From Thalassotalea euphylliae (GTDB taxonomy: Bacteria; Pseudomonadota; Gammaproteobacteria; Enterobacterales; Alteromonadaceae): a stretch of DNA of 64,000 nt. Positions within the stretch are counted from its first letter, which is position 1, and every line of letters starts with the position of its first letter. Positions 9,117 through 18,685 of the stretch are shown here, piece after piece. Location: positions 1,488,001-1,552,000 of the forward strand of contig NZ_QUOT01000001.1 of assembly GCF_003390375.1 (NCBI RefSeq). Reading direction: 5' to 3'. The notes beneath the pieces are model-generated. The model ran no database searches and was not told where the DNA came from. It saw only the letters and a program-made list of their open reading frames with translations. A program made the position numbers and the translations under genes.

Positions 9117-10268
9117 ATGAAAAATATCAGCCAACTGATGACTAAAAGTTTAACCACAGCGCTACTAGCAGCGTTTCTATCAGTAAGCGTAAACGCAATT
9201 GCACTTGGTGACAGTGCTGATAGAAAGACCGCAGAGATCGACAATAAAATACCAACAGCTAAGCCCCTGTCTAAAATTTATTTCGGCTCTTGTGGCAAGC
9301 AATACAAACCCATGCCGATATTCGATGCCATTGTTGCCGATCAACCTGAGCTTTTTGTTTTTCTTGGCGACAATATTTATGGCGATACTGAAGATATGAG
9401 TGAGCTTCAGCATAAGTATGACACTTTAGGTGAACATCCCGGCTTTAAAAAGCTGAAAGCCACTACCCCATTAATCGCCATTTGGGATGATCATGACTAT
9501 GGCGAAAATGACGCTGGCAAAGAGTATCCGCAAAAAGAAGCGTCTAGAAAAATTATGTTGGATTTTTGGCAAGAGCCAAAGGATTCACCGCGCTATCACC
9601 GCGATGGTATTTATAGCTCCTATATTTATGGCGAAGATGGGTATGGCGAAAGTGGCAAAACCGTTCATATTATTATGCCAGATTTACGCTGGAACCGAGA
9701 TGAACTGCACCAAGTAGGCAAGTTTAGTTATGCAACAAAGCGCATGCCAAAAAATTTGGGGCCATACGAGGTTAGCCCTGTTAAAGGAGCCTCCATGCTG
9801 GGTGAGCGTCAATGGCAGTGGCTAGAATCGGAATTAAAGAAACCAGCTACCGTTAAGATTATTGCTTCCAGTCTTCAACTTTTACCCGAGTTTACGGGGT
9901 GGGAGTCATGGGCAAACTTCCCAAGCGATCGCAATAGGTTACTCAACTTCATTAAACAAGAAAAAATTCCCGGTGTCATAATGATCAGCGGTGATACACA
10001 CTGGGGCGAAATATCAAAAGTCACCGAACATGGGATGTACCCGCTTTGGGAAGTAACCAGCTCAGGGCTAAGTGAGAAATGGAAAGATGTTAGCCCGAAC
10101 AAACATCGCCAAGGGCAATACACCCACGATGTCAACTACGGCTTTATCGAAATAGATTGGAATAAAACAGACCCTGAGATTGTCTTCGGCCTTAAACAAG
10201 TCGACGGCCAAGTGTTTAGCCAGCACCAAGTAAAGTTATCTCAGTTATCATTTGCCGAATCGCGTTAA
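9117..10268 (+). CDS. Alkaline phosphatase D (PhoD-like) family secreted phosphatase/phosphodiesterase
   Basis: 383 aa from ATG 9117; an in-frame ATG at 9048 lies inside the palindrome and would put 23 hydrophilic residues before the signal peptide. Signal peptide about residues 1-28. PhoD metal-site motifs are present in order: FGSCGKQY, LGDNIYGDT, WDDHDYGENDAGKEY and ISGDTHWGE. Family members hydrolyse phosphate mono- or diesters outside the cytoplasm with Fe/Ca centres. It follows the TonB-dependent receptor and converges on the MFS gene, so it may strip phosphate from the imported substrate; this is inference. Confidence 0.85.
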   Translation: MKNISQLMTKSLTTALLAAFLSVSVNAIALGDSADRKTAEIDNKIPTAKPLSKIYFGSCGKQYKPMPIFDAIVADQPELFVFLGDNIYGDTEDMSELQHKYDTLGEHPGFKKLKATTPLIAIWDDHDYGENDAGKEYPQKEASRKIMLDFWQEPKDSPRYHRDGIYSSYIYGEDGYGESGKTVHIIMPDLRWNRDELHQVGKFSYATKRMPKNLGPYEVSPVKGASMLGERQWQWLESELKKPATVKIIASSLQLLPEFTGWESWANFPSDRNRLLNFIKQEKIPGVIMISGDTHWGEISKVTEHGMYPLWEVTSSGLSEKWKDVSPNKHRQGQYTHDVNYGFIEIDWNKTDPEIVFGLKQVDGQVFSQHQVKLSQLSFAESR

Positions 10269-10312
10269 CCATTTATAGCAGAAAGCATCTTCTAGCAAAA
10301 AGCACTGCATAA

Positions 10313-10336
10313 AAAAGGAGCCTAATGGCTCCTTTT
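10313..10336. terminator. Bidirectional terminator between phoD-like and MFS genes
   Basis: AAAAGGAGCC (10313-10322), loop TAAT and GGCTCCTTTT (10327-10336) form a perfect hairpin with A and T runs on the two sides, so it can serve both convergent genes. Confidence 0.8.
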
Positions 10337-10363
10337 CAGTAACAGTGTTGGGCTCGATTAAGC

Positions 10364-11824
10364 CTAAGCTTTTGCTTCAGTGTCTTTCACAAAAATAACC
10401 GACGCCGCCGCTAAGAACATGGCAATACCTGCTAGCATAATAATGTTAATCGCTTGGTTATCGAATACATGGCTTAAAATCCAACCAGAGGCAATACCTG
10501 AAACAATTTGTGGCGCCGCTATAGTGAAGTTAAATATTCCCATATAAACACCAGTTTTATCCGCAGGTAATGCGCCTGCTAGAATCGCATAAGGCATAGC
10601 TAAAATTGCCGCCCATGCGATGCCAACACCCGCCATAGACCACACTAAACCTAATGCCCCTTTTGGAATTTCCACTTGGGTGATCAGTAAATCAACATGA
10701 GTTAGCGTTGGGTCTTGGAATAATACAAAGCTTAGGTAACCTAAACCGCCTGCGATTAAGCTCAAAGAGTAAGTAAGTTTACGGCCAAATGTGTTGGCAA
10801 GCTTAGTCATAACCAAGGCAAATAGCACAGAGAATAAAGCTTGTGCCGCGTACAAAATACCAACCCAGTCACCAGCAGAGCCTTTCGCTTTAGCGATATC
10901 GGTTGGCAAACCGCCGGCAGCAGCAATATAGGCTGGGTCAAACCATTCAATGGCAACGCCCCAAGTGTGCTGCGTAATCGCTGCAGGCGTATAAGTCCAC
11001 ATAATAAATAGCGCAAACCAAGAGAAAAACTGCACCAGCGCGAGCTGTTTCATGATCACCGGCATATCTTTGAACAACGCCCAAAAGCCCGCTAGACGCT
11101 CGCCTAAGCTACGCTGTGTTTGTTGCTCTTTAGCAACCGCTGCGGCATCCATCTCTTTAAAAGCATAGTATTGCTCTGGCGGATATTCTTTGGTGCGAAA
11201 TACTGTCCAAAGTACAGAACCCAAAAGCACGGTTGCACCTATATAAAACGACCAAATAACCGATGGCGCCACTTCACCTTGGGCTGACAAATTATCTAAA
11301 CCAATCACATTGGTTAAAAAGAAAGGCAATATCGAGCCAACAACCGCACCAATATTAATCAGCAAGGTTTGTACTGAATAACCTAAGTTGCGCTGACCAT
11401 CGGGCACCATATCTGATACCAGCGAGCGAAACGGTTGGAAAGTGACATTAAAGGCGGCGTCTTTAATGGCAAAAATAAACAAACCAAAAATCATAGGTGG
11501 AATAAAGGCCACCACCATAGAGGCATTAGGCAGCAAAGCCATTGCCATCGCCGCCACAATGGCACCACCTAAGATAAACGGCAATCGTCGACCTAGGCCG
11601 TTCCAGGTTTTGTCGGAAGCCGCGCCGACAATAGGCTGAACAATTAAACCCATAATCGGGGCTGCTAGCCAGAACAGTGAAAGTGAAGAAAGATCGGCAC
11701 CTAAGTCCGACAATATTCGGCTAACGTTGCCGTTTTGCAAGGCAAAACCAATTTGCACGCCAAGAAAGCCAAAGCTGACATTCCAAATCTGCCAAAAGCT
11801 CAGGTTTGGTTTAGTGTTGTTCAT
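10364..11824 (-). CDS. MFS sugar transporter, SLC45/GPH-like
   Basis: 486 aa with about 12 membrane helices. The N-terminal stretch FWQIWNVSFGFLGVQIGFAL and the loop DKTWNGLGRRLPFI are typical of SLC45-type transporters, which in proteobacteria lie beside maltose/sucrose-type uptake loci. It would move a sugar across the inner membrane by proton symport. The ATG at 11824 has a G-rich sequence (run of eight G) five bases upstream. It converges on the phoD-like gene and belongs functionally with the LacI/TonB-receptor locus. Confidence 0.85.
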   Translation of the reverse strand: MNNTKPNLSFWQIWNVSFGFLGVQIGFALQNGNVSRILSDLGADLSSLSLFWLAAPIMGLIVQPIVGAASDKTWNGLGRRLPFILGGAIVAAMAMALLPNASMVVAFIPPMIFGLFIFAIKDAAFNVTFQPFRSLVSDMVPDGQRNLGYSVQTLLINIGAVVGSILPFFLTNVIGLDNLSAQGEVAPSVIWSFYIGATVLLGSVLWTVFRTKEYPPEQYYAFKEMDAAAVAKEQQTQRSLGERLAGFWALFKDMPVIMKQLALVQFFSWFALFIMWTYTPAAITQHTWGVAIEWFDPAYIAAAGGLPTDIAKAKGSAGDWVGILYAAQALFSVLFALVMTKLANTFGRKLTYSLSLIAGGLGYLSFVLFQDPTLTHVDLLITQVEIPKGALGLVWSMAGVGIAWAAILAMPYAILAGALPADKTGVYMGIFNFTIAAPQIVSGIASGWILSHVFDNQAINIIMLAGIAMFLAAASVIFVKDTEAKA

Positions 11825-11893
11825 TTATCCCCCCCCAGACTGCGTTTTAGCGTTTTATAATTGCAGTGGTGAATAGTATTCATTAGAAGTTAT

Positions 11894-11924
11894 AAAAAAA
11901 GCACACTGCCGAGGCAAGTGTGCT
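11894..11924 (-). terminator. Terminator of parC
   Basis: On the minus strand AGCACACTTGCC and GGCAGTGTGCT pair around a TC loop with one bulge, followed by seven T. It lies about 105 bp beyond the parC stop. Confidence 0.7.
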
Positions 11925-12029
11925 CATTGTACTGTTATCCTAACTGCCTTTTCTGATGCTCGGCAATTAACTGCATACGTATTCAGCTTAGTCGATTGCT
12001 AACAATGCGATTAATGCAATATTTATCAC

Positions 12030-14333
12030 CTAGCTTTCTTCGCTTGGCATTTGCTCGTCGTCGGCAAGAACTTCAGTTACTGAAGTTTCTACTTCAATGC
12101 GATCTACGCGCTGTAGGCCTCGTGGTAGCTTGTTGCCGCGACGACCTCTTTCACCTCGGTAATGCTCAATATCTGTTGCTTTTAACGTTAGTTTACGGCG
12201 ACCCGCGTGCAAGGTTACCGAATCACTAGGTAAGATAACCGCCATTAGGGTCACAAACTCTTCTCGTGCTTTTGCTCTTGCCGAGGCAATGTTAATGATT
12301 TTGTTGCCCTTACCTTTGCTGAGCACTGGTAAGTCTTTTACTGGGAATACCAACATTCGACCTTCGCTGGTGATAGCTAAGCACAAGTTTTCGTCTAGAT
12401 TCGAAATAGGCAATGGGGTTAACACTTTTGCATTGGCTGGCAAGCTAAGTAGCGCTTTACCATTTTTATTGCGGCTGACCATATCGCCAAACGCACCGAC
12501 AAAGCCATACCCTGAATCAGAGCTCAGTAAGTACTGGCTGTCATCATCTGCCATCAAGGTTTGCGTAAAATTTTCACCCGCTGAGATATTAAAACGCCCA
12601 GTTAGCGGCTCACCTTGGCTGCGCGCCGTTGGCAAGCCATGCGCATCGGTTGCATAAGCTCGCCCTGTGGTATCAATAAAAACGACTGGACGATTACTGC
12701 GCCCTTTCGCTGAGCATAAGTAGCTATCCCCCGCTTTATAACTCATTTGTGCGGGCTCAATATCATGCCCTTTCGCGCAACGCGCCCAGCCTTTTTCTGA
12801 AACCACAACGGTAACAGGCTCACTCGGCACTAAGTCTTTTTCAGACAAGGCTTTGGCTTCACCACGTTCTACGATCTGCGAGCGACGTTCATCACCATAA
12901 AGCTCTGCGGCAGCAAGAATTTCTTTTTTCAATAAGGTATTCATGCGTGCTTTTGAGCCAAGCGTTTTTTCTAACTTTTCACGCTCTTTGTTTAACTCGT
13001 CTTGCTCGGCGCGAATTTTAATTTCTTCGAGTTTAGCTAACTGACGAAGTTTAATTTCTAAAATGGCATTGGCTTGAATTTCCGACAGGTTAAAGCGCGA
13101 CATCAACTCTAGCTTTGGTTCGTCGTAATTGCGGATGATTTCAATCACTTCATCGATGTTAAGGTAAGCAACCAGTAAACCATCAAGAATGTGCAATCGC
13201 GCTAATACTTTATCTAAGCGGTACTGCAAACGTTTACGTGTTGTTTCACGACGAAACTCTAACCATTCAGCCAAAATATCGCGCAAGTTTTTCACTGATG
13301 GCTTGCCATCCAAGCCAATCATATTCAGGTTTACGCGGTAGTTTTTCTCAAGATCTGTGGTTGCAAACAAGTGTTGCATCAACTGTTCGGTATCAACGCG
13401 ATTCGAACGTGGCACAACCACTAAGCGGATCGGATTCTCGTGGTCTGACTCGTCACGTAAATCTACCACCATTGGCAGCTTTTTCGCCTGCATTTGGCTA
13501 GCAATCTGCTCTAACACTTTCGCGCCAGACGCTTGATGCGGCAATGAGGTAATCACAATCTCACCGTGCTCTACCTCATAAACTGCACGCATTTTGATGC
13601 TGCCTCGGCCTGTTTCGTAGAGCTTCTCAATATCCGCTTTTGGCGTGATGATTTCCGCATCTGTGGGATAATCAGGCCCTTGCACATGTTCTAGTACGTC
13701 AGCTAACTCGCTTTTAGGCTGTTCGATTAAATGCACACAAGCATTGGCAATTTCACGCACGTTGTGCGGTGGAATATCCGTTGCCATACCAACTGCGATA
13801 CCCGTGATACCGTTCAATAAAATATGTGGTAGACGAGCAGGTAACGTTTTCGGCTCCTTCATGGTGCCATCAAAGTTAGGTACCCAATCAACGGTACCTT
13901 GTCCAAGCTCTGACAGTAACACTTCACTGAACTTAGACAAGCGCGCTTCGGTGTATCGCATCGCCGCGAATGATTTAGGATCGTCTGGTGCCCCCCAGTT
14001 GCCCTGACCATCAACTAGCGGATAACGATAAGAAAATGGCTGTGCCATGAGTACCATCGCTTCGTAACAGGCAGAGTCACCATGCGGGTGGAATTTACCC
14101 AGTACGTCACCAACGGTACGAGCTGATTTTTTATATTTTGCTACGGCTGATAAGCCAAGCTCTGACATCGCATAAACAATACGTCGTTGCACTGGCTTTA
14201 AGCCATCGCCAATATGCGGTAAGGCGCGATCCATAATGACATACATGGAATAGTTGAGGTACGCTTCCTCAGTAAATTTGCGAAGCGGGACTTGTTCGAT
14301 CCCTTCAAGGCTATATTCGAGCGTGTCAGACAT
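12030..14333 (-). CDS. parC: DNA topoisomerase IV subunit A
   Basis: 767 aa, close to E. coli ParC length. It decatenates daughter chromosomes together with ParE. The catalytic Tyr is in MRYTEARLS (Tyr127). The quinolone-resistance region reads HPHGDSACYE, with wild-type Ser87 and Glu91 at the places of E. coli Ser80 and Glu84. A long coiled-coil and the C-terminal beta-pinwheel follow. parE is not in the window. The gene lies alone between the MFS gene and the GGDEF pair. Confidence 0.97.
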   Translation of the reverse strand: MSDTLEYSLEGIEQVPLRKFTEEAYLNYSMYVIMDRALPHIGDGLKPVQRRIVYAMSELGLSAVAKYKKSARTVGDVLGKFHPHGDSACYEAMVLMAQPFSYRYPLVDGQGNWGAPDDPKSFAAMRYTEARLSKFSEVLLSELGQGTVDWVPNFDGTMKEPKTLPARLPHILLNGITGIAVGMATDIPPHNVREIANACVHLIEQPKSELADVLEHVQGPDYPTDAEIITPKADIEKLYETGRGSIKMRAVYEVEHGEIVITSLPHQASGAKVLEQIASQMQAKKLPMVVDLRDESDHENPIRLVVVPRSNRVDTEQLMQHLFATTDLEKNYRVNLNMIGLDGKPSVKNLRDILAEWLEFRRETTRKRLQYRLDKVLARLHILDGLLVAYLNIDEVIEIIRNYDEPKLELMSRFNLSEIQANAILEIKLRQLAKLEEIKIRAEQDELNKEREKLEKTLGSKARMNTLLKKEILAAAELYGDERRSQIVERGEAKALSEKDLVPSEPVTVVVSEKGWARCAKGHDIEPAQMSYKAGDSYLCSAKGRSNRPVVFIDTTGRAYATDAHGLPTARSQGEPLTGRFNISAGENFTQTLMADDDSQYLLSSDSGYGFVGAFGDMVSRNKNGKALLSLPANAKVLTPLPISNLDENLCLAITSEGRMLVFPVKDLPVLSKGKGNKIINIASARAKAREEFVTLMAVILPSDSVTLHAGRRKLTLKATDIEHYRGERGRRGNKLPRGLQRVDRIEVETSVTEVLADDEQMPSEES

Positions 14334-14540
14334 GAATTTTTTTCCTAACTACAGACGATTGTGCGGGCTAAATATCGACCTACAAAAAAGTGTTGGCGAG
14401 GGTCATCATTTAACCTAGTGTGCAATTTTTATTGTTGTCATTTCGCGGATCAAACGATCCAAATGATGATGTTTGCTAGCTTAGCGGATTCTCAACATAG
14501 AAAAAACTGTTTAGCGTGTGAAAAGTTGGCGAATTGGGAA

Positions 14541-15869
14541 TTATAGTGCATTTATCTGTGCAGTTGGATTAAAACTCGCCACTTGGCCATTACCTGAGCG
14601 CTTAGCAAGGTACATGGCATCATCTGCTGCTTTGATTAATGCATCCACATCTCGAATTTGCTCGGTCAAGCTGGCAATACCAATCGACACCGTAACCTCA
14701 ATAGAATGATTGGCAACAAGTAAAGGTTTAGCTGATATTTTGGCAGCAAAATTATTGGCAATTGCTTGCGCCGAAACATTATCAGCTTCCGGCAGTACAG
14801 CAATAAACTCTTCTGCCTCAAGATGAGCAAAAATATCACGTGAGCGCATCACTTCTTGGCCTAAGCGAGCCACCTCTTGAAGCACTGCATCACCAACGCC
14901 ATAGCCAAATTCATTATTGATGCGTTTAAGTTGATCAACATCAATCACAAGTGCACTCAACGCCTGCTCGTTACTGTGCGCTCGTTCAACCAACTGATGA
15001 GCAATTTTGAATAAATGATCGCGATTACTTAAGCCTGTTAAGGTATCTGTTTTGGCAAGCCATTTTAGTTTCTTGCGAATTTGTAATTGACGAAAAATCA
15101 TCAACAAGAAAACAATACAAATGCACATTAGGATAATGGCATAACGTTCTTGTTCTTGTTTTTTGAGTTCTATGCGCGCCACTTCCGCTTGCTTTAGCTT
15201 ACTTTGCTCAGCGAGCAACAAATTGACCTGTTCACGCTGCTTGATTTGATATCGCTCTTCCAGCTGTGCTAACTGTAGCTGCTCAGTATGTTCAAATTCT
15301 TCCGCAAACTTAATGAGATAGGTACGGCGATAATGATAACCCTGCTGATAGTTCCCCAAGCCAACATAGGCATCTGATAGTGCTTGATAATAGTGATAAA
15401 ATGGTGCGCTAGCTTGTAACTGTTCAGGTAACTTTGCCAGCAAGTTATTAGCTTTTTCTAGCGCGTCAACACTGTTATCAAACTGTTTATTTTGGAGCGC
15501 CACTAACCCACGACAATAATGAAGGAGTATGCGTTCAGCATCATTATTTGCCGTAATGTTAGCGGCCTGTAAGTTGAAGTCTGTCGAATTTTTAACGCGC
15601 TTTGCTTCAACTGCCCCTACCAAAGACAACACTTGCTCAGAAACCGGCATTTCCAGCACCTGCTCTTGCGGAATTGGCAAGGCATACGCTACTGCAAAAT
15701 AAATAGGTGCAACGAAAATAGTCAATGCTAAAGGCAAGCACAGCAAACTGGCGTTCTTAATCATTCTCGATAAACTTTTATCAGGTGCGGAGACCGCCAA
15801 AATTAAAAAACGCCAAAAGACGTTGGTGCCTTGTATAAAGCCAAGAAGCTGCCTGCTCATTAACTGCAT
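14541..15869 (-). CDS. Membrane protein with degenerate GGDEF domain
   Basis: 442 aa. An N-terminal signal/TM region is followed by a TPR-like periplasmic part (about 70-215), a coiled coil, one TM helix (about 245-262) and a GGDEF domain (about 275-435). The signature reads EAEEF where the family has GG[DE]EF, and the substrate-site residues are altered (DVDQLKRINNEFGYGVGD). GTP cyclase activity is therefore doubtful and a regulatory or binding role more likely. It overlaps the upstream GGDEF gene by 10 bp and has a similar architecture, so it appears to be a decayed or repurposed duplicate in one operon. Confidence 0.8.
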   Translation of the reverse strand: MQLMSRQLLGFIQGTNVFWRFLILAVSAPDKSLSRMIKNASLLCLPLALTIFVAPIYFAVAYALPIPQEQVLEMPVSEQVLSLVGAVEAKRVKNSTDFNLQAANITANNDAERILLHYCRGLVALQNKQFDNSVDALEKANNLLAKLPEQLQASAPFYHYYQALSDAYVGLGNYQQGYHYRRTYLIKFAEEFEHTEQLQLAQLEERYQIKQREQVNLLLAEQSKLKQAEVARIELKKQEQERYAIILMCICIVFLLMIFRQLQIRKKLKWLAKTDTLTGLSNRDHLFKIAHQLVERAHSNEQALSALVIDVDQLKRINNEFGYGVGDAVLQEVARLGQEVMRSRDIFAHLEAEEFIAVLPEADNVSAQAIANNFAAKISAKPLLVANHSIEVTVSIGIASLTEQIRDVDALIKAADDAMYLAKRSGNGQVASFNPTAQINAL

Positions 15870-17908
15870 ATCCGCTCCCGACCTTGGTGCTTAGTGTGAT
15901 GCAGCGAATTATCCACATAATCAAATAAATCACGCAGTTTGTATGAGCTCACAGCCTCGGTCGTTGAGATCCCAATACTCACCGTTAACTCAGTCTCTAC
16001 ACTAAGCTTTGGATTCGCATCAACAACCGCTTGGCGAAACCTTTCTGCTAGCTCTTTAGCCGCAGTTAAGCTGGCACTGGGTAACAAAACAACAAACTCT
16101 TCGCCACCGTAGCGGGCAAAAATATTGGGACGTTCAAACACGGTCTGCCCTATTTGGCCAATCAGTATCAATGCTTCATCGCCAACTCGGTGACCATATT
16201 GCGCATTAATGGTTTTAAAAAAGTCACAATCGATCAGCATGAAGGCGACAGGTTCACGTCGTTTTTTTGCGCGTTTCAAACCTTTTAGCGCCAACTCAAT
16301 AAACCGACTTCTGTTCAGCACTTTAGTTAATACATCGGTACGCGATGCATTCACTAATTGCTTCTGCCCTTTCATTAAGTTGTTAAGTAAAATCGCAAAA
16401 ACAATTGCTAATAGCGCCGCGACATAAATGTAAAGCTGTTTGTAATACGCTGTTTCTTTCACATCTTCCAACGCTAGTGATTCAAGTCGATGACGACTTT
16501 CGAGCAAGCTTTTCTCTATGTCGACACGCTGGCTTTCATACTGTAAGCGCAATTCAGCTTCTGCTTGTGCGGTACTGCTTTCAAGGTTCGCCATATTAAG
16601 CTCATACACTCTATGATAAGTGTTATAAGCTTTTTGATATTCACCCATTAAACGATAGGTTTCTGAACGAAGTACTAACAGTACAGCCTCATCCATTGGC
16701 GAAGCGTTTATGTTGTCACTGTAAAACAGCTTAAACGCTTCATCAATAGTGCTTAGAGCCTGCTCGTACTGCCCCATTTCCTTGAGAATGTTGGATTTAT
16801 TGATAAGGAACTGAAATGGTAAGTAATGATGCTCAACATCGGCCAGTAATAACTCCGTAATTGCTAAATGCTCTAGTGCGAGGTCATACTGCTTAAGCTC
16901 TTTATTAACGTAAATATTTGCTAAGCCAACATGACCACTAAATAACATCTCTGTGTTGTTGAGTGGTGCTAACTCGTTGAGTAAACGCTGATAGGTTTTA
17001 ATTGCTTGGTCTGTGTCACCACTTGCCGAATAACTAACCGCGATATTGCGTAAATTATTGATGGCAAGTAACGGTTTTTCTGCTTGCATGTAGTAGCGGT
17101 AGGAAGATTGATAATACTCGCGAGATTGTTCGCCTTTCTTTAAGTTGCCGTACAAAATCCCCAGTTCACTATAGACCAAGCCTTTGAGCTCCAAATCCGA
17201 CAGACGTTCAGCAATCGTGGCGGCATCATTTATAGCAATAATAGCTTCTGAGAGTTTGTCGGTTTGATAATAAATAGCGCCAATATTGATTAAGCCCTTG
17301 GCGATTTCTTTTTGATCATCTAATGATTCAGCAACTTCTAAGCCCGCTAAATATTGCTCCATCGCTTGCTCTGGCTTCCCCAACGTTTCAAGCGCATAGC
17401 CCAGATCATAAGCTAGCTGGGCGATAATAATGCGTGGTGAGATTAAGCTCGATGCTAAAATTAAGCCCTGCTCAGCTGTTGCTCGGGCAAGTCGGTGCTG
17501 CCCTTGTAGTGAGTAGACCTCAGCCAGCACGTGGTAATATTCTAGCTGCTCACTTAATGGGTACTGGGTTAACGAAGGCTTTAAAAGCTGCAGTTGATGA
17601 ACCGCTTTTGTTTGCTCGGTATCAGACAGACGCCTAATTGGCGCAAGTTGTTCAAGTAACGAGGTATTGGCGTTTGATGCTTGCTCAAAAGCATCAGCTG
17701 TTTGTGCATTCCACGGAGCAAAAGCAAGACTTAGTGTTAAAGCAAAGCTTGATGTTGATATAGATGCCAATGCCAATCCACTAGCAAAGGCCAATACGCT
17801 AAACCAATTAGAGTATATTTTAGCGAAAGATGAAAACGGCTGTTTTCTAATCGCCAGCCAACTGTTGAAGTGTTGGTTATAGAAGTGGAATAAATAATTT
17901 TTTTGCAC
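15860..17908 (-). CDS. TPR-GGDEF diguanylate cyclase
   Basis: 682 aa. A signal-anchor region (about 30-58) precedes a long array of tetratricopeptide repeats (about 95-455) in the periplasm, a coiled coil, a TM helix (about 490-510) and a canonical GGDEF domain with RYGGEEFVVLLP, DCDFFKTINAQYGHRVGD and SIGIS. It should make c-di-GMP from two GTP. The GTG start at 17908 has AGGT just upstream. The next gene, overlapping by 10 bp, is a related protein with a degenerate active site, so the two products may pair. Confidence 0.85.
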   Translation of the reverse strand: MQKNYLFHFYNQHFNSWLAIRKQPFSSFAKIYSNWFSVLAFASGLALASISTSSFALTLSLAFAPWNAQTADAFEQASNANTSLLEQLAPIRRLSDTEQTKAVHQLQLLKPSLTQYPLSEQLEYYHVLAEVYSLQGQHRLARATAEQGLILASSLISPRIIIAQLAYDLGYALETLGKPEQAMEQYLAGLEVAESLDDQKEIAKGLINIGAIYYQTDKLSEAIIAINDAATIAERLSDLELKGLVYSELGILYGNLKKGEQSREYYQSSYRYYMQAEKPLLAINNLRNIAVSYSASGDTDQAIKTYQRLLNELAPLNNTEMLFSGHVGLANIYVNKELKQYDLALEHLAITELLLADVEHHYLPFQFLINKSNILKEMGQYEQALSTIDEAFKLFYSDNINASPMDEAVLLVLRSETYRLMGEYQKAYNTYHRVYELNMANLESSTAQAEAELRLQYESQRVDIEKSLLESRHRLESLALEDVKETAYYKQLYIYVAALLAIVFAILLNNLMKGQKQLVNASRTDVLTKVLNRSRFIELALKGLKRAKKRREPVAFMLIDCDFFKTINAQYGHRVGDEALILIGQIGQTVFERPNIFARYGGEEFVVLLPSASLTAAKELAERFRQAVVDANPKLSVETELTVSIGISTTEAVSSYKLRDLFDYVDNSLHHTKHQGRERICS

Positions 17909-17933
17909 TTACCTGTGGCGCCTATTGGTGTTG

Positions 17934-17959
17934 TTCTATGCTTTAGTTCTATGCTTTAG
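17934..17959. repeat. Two tandem copies of a 13-bp unit
   Basis: TTCTATGCTTTAG occurs at 17934-17946 and again at 17947-17959, upstream of the GGDEF operon. It looks like a slippage duplication. Confidence 0.85.
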
Positions 17960-18115
17960 TTCTTTACAGCAGATGCATCTTTTGTGCACGTTTAAAATAA
18001 ACGCTAACCGCAGTATAACGACAAATAATCACCAATCAAAGCAAAAATCACACAGTATTCAACGCCCCGAAAATCAGATATCACAAGATAAAACAGTAAG
18101 TTATAAACACCCTAG

Positions 18116-18544
18116 TTAGCTTGATGAATAATTAAAATCCCAAAAGCTAGCTTCGATTTTATTACCCTCAGGGTCAATCACAAAACAGCCATAATACGGT
18201 TCGCCATAATCAGGGCGTGGACCAGGTTTGCCATTGCACTTAGCACCCAACGCTAAAGCTTGTTGGTAGAAGTTCTCAACCTGCTGATGAGATTTTGCAA
18301 CAAAGCCAAAGTGCACACCATTGCCGCTGCTCATTGGCTGTTTATCAAATGGAATTTGCACCCAAAACTCTGGGTAACCTTTACCAAAAGCAAGTGCGTG
18401 TTCGTATTCACTAACTAAGTCAATATCCAATGTTGCCAATACAGGCTGATAAAATGCTTTGGCTTTGACGAGGTCATTCGTGCCAATTGACGCATGACAA
18501 ATTGTGCGACTTTTATTGCGTTCGACATTCGCGCTAGTGCTCAT
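18116..18544 (-). CDS. VOC-family (glyoxalase/bleomycin-resistance-like) protein
   Basis: 142 aa, one vicinal-oxygen-chelate module pair. Features are CHASIGTNDLVKAKAFYQPVL at the start, VHFGFVAKSHQQVENFYQQA in the middle and the closing YYGCFVIDPEGNKIEA. His near the start and Glu near the end are likely metal ligands. The substrate is unknown. It lies beyond arsJ on the same strand with about 140 bp between, but it lacks the vicinal Cys pair of the arsenic lyase ArsI, so an arsenic role is not supported. Confidence 0.75.
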   Translation of the reverse strand: MSTSANVERNKSRTICHASIGTNDLVKAKAFYQPVLATLDIDLVSEYEHALAFGKGYPEFWVQIPFDKQPMSSGNGVHFGFVAKSHQQVENFYQQALALGAKCNGKPGPRPDYGEPYYGCFVIDPEGNKIEASFWDFNYSSS

Positions 18545-18685
18545 AATGATAACGACTCCGGTCTATGTAAATTGTTTAAATACGCTTTTTGTTTTTGGCG
18601 TTTTGTTTTTGACGCTTTATTTGTGAAAGTACGCTCGCGAAGCTTAGTGCGTCTTTCTTTTGGCATCCAGTTAAAACAGTGATGA

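Noticed and set aside
18116..18544. VOC protein as ArsI C-As lyase
   Set aside because: No vicinal Cys pair needed for trivalent organoarsenical binding is present.
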